64,000 bases of DNA. Source: an uncultured Bacteroidia bacterium (GTDB taxonomy: Bacteria; Bacteroidota; Bacteroidia; Bacteroidales; UBA932). Below the pieces are notes generated by a model. The model saw nothing but the letters and a program-made list of their open reading frames with translations, made no database searches and had not been told where the DNA came from. The DNA lies in NCBI GenBank assembly GCA_902762655.1, contig CACWOZ010000003.1:147774-211773 (forward strand), read 5' to 3'. How positions within the stretch are numbered: position 1 is the stretch's first letter; every line of letters begins with the position of its first letter. The position numbers and the translations under genes were made by a program. Shown piece after piece: positions 45,778-52,066 of the stretch.

Positions 45778-46800
45778 TTATTTGCTGTTCGCCTTGTAGT
45801 ACTTGATGAGTTTGGGCACGACCTCTTCCACCTTGCCGACAATTACATAGTCCGCAATCTTGTTGATGGGGGCGTCCGGGTCGGTATTGATGGAGATGAT
45901 GATGCCGCTGTCGCGCATGCCGGCGATGTGCTGGATCTGCCCGGAGATGCCGCAGGCGATGTATACCTTGGGATGCACGGTGACACCTGTCTGGCCGATC
46001 TGACGGTCGTGGTCTACGAATCCGGCATCGACTGCCGCACGGCTGGCGCCAACCTCGCCGTGGAGTTCCTTTGCGAGGGTGAACAGCATGTCGAATCCTT
46101 CCTTGCTGCCAACGCCGTAACCGCCGGCAACCACGATTGCGGAGCCCTTGAGGTTATGCTTGGCCGCCTCGATGTGACGGTCGATGACCTTCACGACGTA
46201 GTCCTCGGCGGGAACATACCTGGCAACGTCGGCGATGACTACCTCGCCCTTGTAGTTCTCGTCCAGAATCTGTTTCTGCATGACACCGCTGCGCACTGTC
46301 GCCATCTGGGGCCTGTGCTCGGGGTTCACGATGGTGGCAACGATGTTGCCTCCGAATGCGGGACGGATCTGGTAAAGAAGGTCGGTGTATTTCTCGTGGG
46401 TCTTGATGTCCTCATAGTCGCCGATTTCAAGCTGGGTGCAGTCGGCGGTGAGGCCGCTGGTAAGGCTTGAGCTGACGCGCGGACCAAGGTCGCGGCCAAT
46501 TACGGTAGCGCCCATCAGGCAGATCTGGGGCTGTTCCTCCTTGAAGAGGTTCACCAGAATGTCGGTATGGGGAGCGGATGTATAGGGGAAGAGGCCGGGG
46601 GCATCGAAGATGAAGAGCTTGTCCACTCCGTAAGGGAGTATCTGGCTTTCCACCTTTCCGGTGATGCCGCTGCCGGCTGCAACTGCGTGGAGCTGGACTC
46701 CGAGGCGGTTTGCAAGTTTGCGTCCTTTGGTAAGGAGTTCCTGGGAGACTTCGGCAACGCTTGTGCCTTCGATCTCGCAATATACGAATACGTTCTTCAT
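45778..46800 (-). CDS. etfA: Electron transfer flavoprotein, alpha subunit
   Basis: 340 residues. The C-terminal FAD domain is typical: VVAGGYGVGSKEGFDM, GASRAAVDAGF, QIGQTGVTVHPKVYIACGISG, and INTDPDAPINKIADYVIVG. It forms a heterodimer with EtfB and passes electrons to or from the dehydrogenase encoded next. Gap to etfB is 4 bases. Confidence 0.96.
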   Translation of the reverse strand: MKNVFVYCEIEGTSVAEVSQELLTKGRKLANRLGVQLHAVAAGSGITGKVESQILPYGVDKLFIFDAPGLFPYTSAPHTDILVNLFKEEQPQICLMGATVIGRDLGPRVSSSLTSGLTADCTQLEIGDYEDIKTHEKYTDLLYQIRPAFGGNIVATIVNPEHRPQMATVRSGVMQKQILDENYKGEVVIADVARYVPAEDYVVKVIDRHIEAAKHNLKGSAIVVAGGYGVGSKEGFDMLFTLAKELHGEVGASRAAVDAGFVDHDRQIGQTGVTVHPKVYIACGISGQIQHIAGMRDSGIIISINTDPDAPINKIADYVIVGKVEEVVPKLIKYYKANSK

Positions 46801-46804
46801 AGCT

Positions 46805-47677
46805 CTACCCGATGATCTTTTCGTTCAACAATTCCTGGATCAGGCCTTCCACATCGGCATCGCTGCCGCTCAGCGTCTTGCTCTCCTTGGCCTGGAAGAC
46901 GATGTTCTGCACGGCCTTCACCTTGGTTGGCGACCCGGCGTTACCGCACTGCTGGGGATCTCCGTCGACATCGGCGACGCTCCACTGGGTGAGGTTGAGG
47001 TAGGGCTTCTGCTCATAAAGATAATCGTACTGTCCGGGTTCTGCAGGCCTTTCGGCAGGGCAGGTCGCGCGTTTGTACTTCATCACGAGTTTGGCGTTGC
47101 AAGGCCTGCAAGGGGTTGCACTGCCGTTCACGGTTATAACCAGCGGCAGGGGAGCGACCACAGTCTCGACACCACCGTCGATGTGGCGGCGGATGGTAGC
47201 CTTGCCGTCTTCGATCTTAAGGATTTCTTCGGCATACGTTACCTGGGTGAGTCCGAGCTTCTGGGCAACCTGGGGGCCAACCTGGGCGGTATCACCGTCG
47301 ATTGCCTGGCGTCCGCCGATGATGATATCGGGCACGCCGATTTTCTTGATCGCGGTAGCAAGAGCATATGAAGTTGCAAGGGTGTCAGCCCCTGCGAAGA
47401 GACGGTCGGTAAGAAGCCAGCCGGTATCGGCTCCACGATAGAGCCCCTGGCGGATGATTTCTCCTGCACGGGGAGGACCCATGGTGAGCACGCCTACCTT
47501 TGTGCCGGGATTCTGGTCTTTGATCTGGAGGGCTTGCTCGAGAGCGAGAAGGTCATCGGGATTGAAGATGGCCGGAAGTGCAGCCCTGTTGACTGTGCCG
47601 GCCTCTGTCATTGCGTCCTTGCCCACGTTGCGCGTGTCCGGGACCTGCTTGGCCAGCACGATGATTTTATATTCCAT
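46805..47677 (-). CDS. etfB: Electron transfer flavoprotein, beta subunit
   Basis: 290 residues, longer than the ~255 of respiratory-type EtfB. Motifs VLAKQVPDT, TMGPPRAGEIIRQGLYRGAD, and GGRQAIDGDTAQVGPQVA are present; a Cys-rich stretch follows (PCRPCNAKLVMKYKRATC). The length and the anaerobic lineage suggest the flavin-bifurcating ETF group that couples NADH oxidation to ferredoxin reduction, but I cannot settle this by eye. First gene of the operon. Confidence 0.93.
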   Translation of the reverse strand: MEYKIIVLAKQVPDTRNVGKDAMTEAGTVNRAALPAIFNPDDLLALEQALQIKDQNPGTKVGVLTMGPPRAGEIIRQGLYRGADTGWLLTDRLFAGADTLATSYALATAIKKIGVPDIIIGGRQAIDGDTAQVGPQVAQKLGLTQVTYAEEILKIEDGKATIRRHIDGGVETVVAPLPLVITVNGSATPCRPCNAKLVMKYKRATCPAERPAEPGQYDYLYEQKPYLNLTQWSVADVDGDPQQCGNAGSPTKVKAVQNIVFQAKESKTLSGSDADVEGLIQELLNEKIIG

Positions 47678-47714
47678 AATTTAAATAGGTTTTAGTAAAT
47701 ATCTATTTAGCTCA

Positions 47715-47722
47715 CAAATATA
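47715..47722 (-). promoter_or_regulatory. -7 box for the etfB operon
   Basis: Minus strand TATATTTG, 37 bases before the etfB ATG. The -33 element is unclear because of the T-rich surroundings. The remainder of the 47678-47863 gap is the palindromic element below. Confidence 0.55.
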
Positions 47723-47744
47723 GCAAAAAAATGTAAATGTGGTG

Positions 47745-47849
47745 CGGGCAGCTAAGTGATTGTTTTATAGCATTTTACTGAAAACAAATCGCCCAATCTC
47801 GGCGATTTGTTTTCAGTAAAATATTGATAGTCAGTAAGATAGCTGCCCG
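47745..47849 (-). repeat. Nested palindromic element, copy 1
   Basis: Outer arms CGGGCAGCTA (47745-47754) and TAGCTGCCCG (47840-47849) enclose a perfect 22-bp inner stem (47772-47793 with 47801-47822; its core is TGAAAACAAATCGCC) with a 7-base loop. The two connecting arms are both 17 bases long and do not pair. Read on the minus strand it aligns with the copy at 63790-63896 along its whole length. It lies 14 bases after the stop of the YugP-type peptidase gene, in the same orientation. Confidence 0.85.
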
Positions 47850-47863
47850 GCAGCAGGAAAGAC

Positions 47864-48535
47864 CTACCGCCTGTTGCTGGCTATGCCGATGTAGTAGAGG
47901 AGGGTAGCGAGGGAGCCGAGGGCTGCGATGACATAGGTGTAGGCGGCCCATTTGAGGGCATCCTTCGCCATAGGGAGGGTTTCGTAGGTGGTGATGCCGG
48001 AGGATTCCAGCCAGGCGATGGCCCTGCGGCTGGCGTCGATCTCAATAGGGAGCGTTACAAAACTGAAGATGGTAGTGAGGGCAAAGAGGGCAATGCCTAT
48101 CCAGAGGAGCCCGGGGAAGACATTGATGAAGATGACTCCGGCGAGGAGCACCCACTGGACAGTGTTGTTCGCAAAAGACACCACAGGCACCATTGCACTG
48201 CGGAACTTGAGCGGAGCATAGCCCTGAGCGTGCTGGAGGCAATGCCCGGTTTCGTGGGCTGCCACAGCTGCTGCTGCGATGTTTCGCTGGGCGTACACCG
48301 AATCCGAAAGATTGATTGTCTTGTCGGTGGGGTTGTAATGGTCGGTGAGCTGTCCGTTCACCGAGCCGATGCGCACGTCATTTATGCCATTGTCCGCCAT
48401 CATCCTGGCGGAAACCTCTGCTCCGCTCAGTCCGATGCCTACTTTAGAATATTTCTTGAAACGGCTGGTGAGGGTCTGCTGCACAAGGAGCGAGAGTACC
48501 ATCACCACTATCATTATTATCCATGCAAAGTTCAT
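47864..48535 (-). CDS. YugP-type zinc metallopeptidase, membrane protein
   Basis: 223 residues with an N-terminal transmembrane segment (IIMIVVMVLSLLVQQTL), the zinc site HETGHCLQHAQGY, and two or three further membrane segments (VLLAGVIFINVFPGLLWIGIALF). It matches the Zn_peptidase_2 (YugP) family, whose substrates are not known. The stop is followed at once by the palindromic element. The S4-domain gene lies 12 bases upstream, so the three genes probably form one operon. Confidence 0.9.
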   Translation of the reverse strand: MNFAWIIMIVVMVLSLLVQQTLTSRFKKYSKVGIGLSGAEVSARMMADNGINDVRIGSVNGQLTDHYNPTDKTINLSDSVYAQRNIAAAAVAAHETGHCLQHAQGYAPLKFRSAMVPVVSFANNTVQWVLLAGVIFINVFPGLLWIGIALFALTTIFSFVTLPIEIDASRRAIAWLESSGITTYETLPMAKDALKWAAYTYVIAALGSLATLLYYIGIASNRR

Positions 48536-48547
48536 AGTATCAAGTAT

Positions 48548-48931
48548 TTAATCTTCATCCATAGCATCCCACAGCGCATCCAGCGTGCGGCGGTCTTTCT
48601 TGGTAGGGCGGCCGGTGCCTTTGTCGCGCTTCACGAAGAACACTTCCTTCGGGGCGTGGAGTTTGTCGAGTTCCGCCTCAGGCGTAAGGTTCTCTGCATA
48701 CTCCGGAACGAGGGCGGCTCCAACTCTGGCGTGAAGGGCGGCCTTCACACGGTAGGAGAGTTCCACTGGCCCCTTTCGGATAACGAGCATATCGCCGACC
48801 TTCACCTCTTTCGAGGGTTTGGAGGGCACGCCGTTCACCTGCACCTTGTTCCCCTTGCAGGCGTCGGTGGCCTCCGAACGCGTTTTAAACACCCGGATGC
48901 ACCAGAGGTATTTGTCGAGTCTGAGTTCCAT
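48548..48931 (-). CDS. Hsp15-like S4-domain RNA-binding protein
   Basis: 127 residues from the ATG at 48931, which starts MELRLDKYLWCIRVFKTRS; a frame extension upstream would overlap the preceding gene's stop. The S4 fold continues through KVQVNGVPSKPSKEVKVGD. The C-terminal part is basic and ends GRPTKKDRRTLDALWD. The Hsp15 (HslR) family binds 50S subunits carrying stalled nascent chains and helps recycle them. One base separates it from the DJ-1 gene. Confidence 0.88.
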   Translation of the reverse strand: MELRLDKYLWCIRVFKTRSEATDACKGNKVQVNGVPSKPSKEVKVGDMLVIRKGPVELSYRVKAALHARVGAALVPEYAENLTPEAELDKLHAPKEVFFVKRDKGTGRPTKKDRRTLDALWDAMDED

Positions 48932-48932
48932 A

Positions 48933-49508
48933 CTAAATAGTTTCCAGGTAGAGGGCATGACGCACTTCTTCTACCTTTTCCGGACGTACTTTCTCCACAA
49001 TTTTCAGGCCGAACTCCAGAGCCCAGCCGGCGCTGCGCCCGGTGATGATTCGCCCGGAGCAGATGGCGGGTTTGGGGGAGAAATGCGCACCGGCTTTTTC
49101 GAGATAGGATTCAAATCCGTCGAAGCATGTGACATCGGCACCGGAAATCCCATCCAACTGGCTGAGTACCAGGCCGGGAGCTGCGCAGATGGCTGCCACG
49201 GTCCCGCCGGCATCGTAGTGGTCCTGCATCAGCTTGATAAGAGGCTTGCATGCCGCAAGGCTCTTGCTGCCGGGCATTCCTCCGGGGAAGATCAGCACAT
49301 CCTTTTCGGTGGTGCCGGCATGGTCGGTATCCAAGAACGGGAGGCAATCGTCCACGCCGATGGTTATGCCGTGGGAAGATTGCACGAATGGCTCTTCCTT
49401 AATGCAGACCAGTTCGCTACGCAGCCCTGCGCGGCGCAGCACGTCATTGGTGCCAAGGGCCTCGACATCCTCGAAACCATCGGCAAGAAATATATAAATG
49501 CCTTTCAT
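48933..49508 (-). CDS. DJ-1/PfpI-family protein
   Basis: 191 residues with the nucleophile-elbow Cys108 in AAICAAPGLVL and the acidic partner Glu13 in DGFEDVE; IFPGGMPGS is also typical. The family includes YajL-like proteins proposed to protect against carbonyl or oxidative damage. It leads an operon with the Hsp15-like and YugP-like genes. Confidence 0.9.
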   Translation of the reverse strand: MKGIYIFLADGFEDVEALGTNDVLRRAGLRSELVCIKEEPFVQSSHGITIGVDDCLPFLDTDHAGTTEKDVLIFPGGMPGSKSLAACKPLIKLMQDHYDAGGTVAAICAAPGLVLSQLDGISGADVTCFDGFESYLEKAGAHFSPKPAICSGRIITGRSAGWALEFGLKIVEKVRPEKVEEVRHALYLETI

Positions 49509-49552
49509 ATCCTAAAAATCATTAACTTCGCATCGGTAAAGATAGGAAAATT

Positions 49553-50650
49553 ATGGAAGAAAAGAAACTCTACCCTTTCAGGCTTACACGCATCGAAGAT
49601 AAATACCCCTGGGGAAGCGAGGAATTCCGCCTGGCGGACCTTGGCTACCGCGATACCTTTGTGCACGACGGCTGGCTGGCCGGAAGCACTCTCGGTGACC
49701 TGATGGAGACTTACCTCGACCGGGTGACGGGCGAACACGTTTTCGACGCCTGGGGGCAGCAGTTTCCCTTCCAGATTCGCAGGATCAAGGTAGAAGGACG
49801 GATGCCGCTACGCGTCAGCCCGGAAGATGAGACAGCGCGCGACCGCTACGACCATCTGGGGAAAGAAAAACTCTGGTATGTGGTGAGCGCCGGCAAGGGC
49901 TCGCGCCTGCTGATCGGCTTCCGCCGCGATACCGATGCTTCCGAACTCTACACCGAGTGCCTGGAAGGCAATCCCGTCAAACTGCTCAATACCCTCGAGC
50001 CCCGTGCAGGGCAGTTTTTCTATATCCCCGCAGGCACTCCGCACTGCGCCTTCGGCCCGATGACCATAGTCGAGGTCAGCGAATCCTCGGCGCTGGATTT
50101 CTGCCTCTGTGACTGGAACGTGGATTCTCTGTGCTCCTCAGAGCACACGGCGGAGACCGGGACGGAGCGAAGCGATGTCGGCAGGTCGGGAGCCGCGGGG
50201 GATGTGGGGGCAGAGTCCCCACAGATGGAATTCGATCCGGCGCTGAACATCATCGACGCGCTGGACTTCATCAAATACGAGCAGTATCCCGAACGCCTGC
50301 TTTCAGGCAACGCTGGCGGAAAGGCGGCCCTCTCCGCCAGTGTGCCCGGAATTGAAACCCTGCTGCAACTGCCGCAGTTCACGGTGAACCGCATCAATCT
50401 CAGGCAGGCCCTCAGCATCGGCAACGCCGAATCCGAAGCCTGCATCGCCTACACATCCATAAAAGGCTCATTCGAGATCCAGACAACGCCCGAAGTCAGC
50501 CCCGACAGCGAACGCCTTCTCACCGCGACCGAAGGCGAAACCGTCCTGATCCCCGCCGAATGCCAGTCATTCATCCTCGCACCGCGCTCCTCCGACGCCG
50601 TCCTTCTGGAGGTGATGGTGGAAGTTGTTCCGGTTCAGGATGTTATTTAA
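49553..50650 (+). CDS. Phosphomannose isomerase-like cupin protein with altered metal site and an in-frame insert
   Basis: 365 residues starting EKKLYPFRLTRIEDKYPWGSEEF, laid out as class I phosphomannose isomerase. The metal ligands are mostly lost: the usual LSxQVHPDD reads MPLRVSPEDE (Gln and His replaced by Arg and Ser) and the Glu of the ExWYV block reads KLWYV. Only the His of PAGTPHCAFG remains. Residues ~193-223 are an insert between LCDWN and FDPALNIIDALDF, encoded by hairpin-rich DNA (50130-50223). It may be a sugar-binding or regulatory cupin and not an active isomerase. Confidence 0.75.
   Translation: MEEKKLYPFRLTRIEDKYPWGSEEFRLADLGYRDTFVHDGWLAGSTLGDLMETYLDRVTGEHVFDAWGQQFPFQIRRIKVEGRMPLRVSPEDETARDRYDHLGKEKLWYVVSAGKGSRLLIGFRRDTDASELYTECLEGNPVKLLNTLEPRAGQFFYIPAGTPHCAFGPMTIVEVSESSALDFCLCDWNVDSLCSSEHTAETGTERSDVGRSGAAGDVGAESPQMEFDPALNIIDALDFIKYEQYPERLLSGNAGGKAALSASVPGIETLLQLPQFTVNRINLRQALSIGNAESEACIAYTSIKGSFEIQTTPEVSPDSERLLTATEGETVLIPAECQSFILAPRSSDAVLLEVMVEVVPVQDVI
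50130..50223 (+). repeat. Hairpin-rich in-frame insert in the isomerase-like gene
   Basis: Two perfect 7-bp hairpins bracket the insert: TGTGCTC/GAGCACA (50130-50147, loop CTCA) and TGTGGGG/CCCCACA (50203-50223, 7-base loop). The part between is G-rich. The reading frame is kept. Confidence 0.6.
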
Positions 50651-50765
50651 AGAAAAATGATTATATTGGCATAGAGAGCATGAAGTTGTGAATCGATAAT
50701 TAGCGATGGCTGCCAGTTCGTGATACCCCGGTCGGATATCGGACCATGTCCAAAACTCTGCGTCC

Positions 50766-50899
50766 TTGTCCGACGACCTGTCGCATTTTTGCCGCATTTT
50801 GCCGCAGGTCCATGGATTAACAGGGGGACCTGCAGCATTTTCGGCCTTAATTGCGCTTTGTCCCGGGTTTTGTCCGACTACCTGCAGCATTTTTCGAGG
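50766..50899. repeat. Non-coding block with a repeated motif
   Basis: The 25-base motif beginning TTGTCCGAC and ending GCATTTTT occurs at 50766-50790 and 50870-50895 with three mismatches, 104 bases apart. A third partial copy (GACCTGCAGCATTTTCGG) is at 50827-50844. GCAGGTCC (50804-50811) and GGACCTGC (50826-50833) form a stem. The 50651-50948 gap between the isomerase-like gene and alr holds no convincing gene. Confidence 0.6.
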
Positions 50900-50948
50900 A
50901 TTTCGCTCCAGATCCTGAAAAGAGGAGCAGTGGCACGGGGAGGACTTG

Positions 50949-52061
50949 TTACTTTCTCACCACCACCCTCTCAATCCTCCTCGGAACTGAAGTGAGGATT
51001 TCATAGGGGATGGTGCCGAGCCGCTCGGCGAGTTCCGAGATTGTGGGGTCGGCGCCGAAGATGGTGACGGTGTCGCCCACGGCGCAGTCTATCCCCGTCA
51101 CGTCCAGCATGCACATATCCATGCAGATGTTCCCTATGGTGGGGGCGCGGTGGCCGTTGACGCTGAACGACGCGTTTCCGCGGCCGAGGTGCCTGTCAAG
51201 CCCGTCGGCATAGCCGCAGGGGATGGTTGCGATCTTTGTGCCCGTCGGGGCGATGTGCCCCCATCGGCCGTAGCCAATAGTTCCATCGGAAGCCTTCAAC
51301 TCCTTTATCTGCAGGATTTTGACCTTGAGCGAAGCCACCGGGGAAAGATGCACGGAAGGCAGTGCGCTGATGCCGTAGATGCCGATTCCGAGGCGCACCA
51401 TGTCGAACTGATACTGCGGGAAGCGCTCGATGCCTGCGGAATTCAGTATATGCCACATAGGCTTGTAGCCCAGGGCCTCCCCGAGTGCGGAGGCGTTCGT
51501 CCGGAACATCTCTATCTGCCCGAGAGTAAATGCATCCTGTTCGGGATCTTCCGCCACCGCAAGGTGCGAGAAGGTTGACTTCACGCGCACGGCCGTGCAT
51601 GTTTTCAGGTATTCGAACAGGGCGGGCAGTTCGCTTGTCATGAATCCCAGCCGGTGCATTCCTGTGTCCATTTTTATATGGATGGGGAAGTCCTTCACTC
51701 CGCGTTCTTCCAGCACGGCAACGAGGGCCTTCAATGTCTCCAGGTTGGGGATGGATGGCTCCAGATTGTACTGGATCATCTCTTCGAAAAAGTCCGTTCC
51801 GGAAGTAAGCACCAGGATGGGCAGGGAGATACCCGCGCGACGCAACTCCATACCCTCGATAGGAAGGGCTACGGCCAGATAATCGGCCCCGGCCTGCTGC
51901 ATCAGGGAGGCGAATTCCACGGCTCCGTGCCCGTAGGCATTTGCCTTCACCAGCACGAGCAATTTCGTTTCCTGCTCCAGCAGGGAACGGAAATACCGGT
52001 AGTTGCGCGTAGCGGCCGGAAGGCTTAGTTCGAGCCGTGAAAAATCGTCGACGGAATTCAT
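50949..52061 (-). CDS. alr: Alanine racemase
   Basis: 370 residues. The PLP lysine is Lys39 in LVKANAYGHGAVEFA; the opposite catalytic Tyr is in the IGYGRWGH/PCGYADG region, and IGNICMDMCMLDVT is typical. It makes D-alanine for peptidoglycan. It is the last gene of a six-gene overlapping operon running from DUF4290 through ftsK, 5 bases after the addA-like gene. Confidence 0.95.
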   Translation of the reverse strand: MNSVDDFSRLELSLPAATRNYRYFRSLLEQETKLLVLVKANAYGHGAVEFASLMQQAGADYLAVALPIEGMELRRAGISLPILVLTSGTDFFEEMIQYNLEPSIPNLETLKALVAVLEERGVKDFPIHIKMDTGMHRLGFMTSELPALFEYLKTCTAVRVKSTFSHLAVAEDPEQDAFTLGQIEMFRTNASALGEALGYKPMWHILNSAGIERFPQYQFDMVRLGIGIYGISALPSVHLSPVASLKVKILQIKELKASDGTIGYGRWGHIAPTGTKIATIPCGYADGLDRHLGRGNASFSVNGHRAPTIGNICMDMCMLDVTGIDCAVGDTVTIFGADPTISELAERLGTIPYEILTSVPRRIERVVVRK

Positions 52062-52066
52062 ACAGG

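Noticed and set aside
44439-45806. 455-codon frame antisense to the acyl-CoA dehydrogenase
   Set aside because: Shadow of a confirmed gene in high-GC third positions.
50567-50995. Open frames of 107 codons (minus) and 91 codons (plus) in the gap between the isomerase-like gene and alr
   Set aside because: They overlap each other and both flanking genes, and run through the repeated motif block; no promoter or family likeness. Treated as non-coding repeat.
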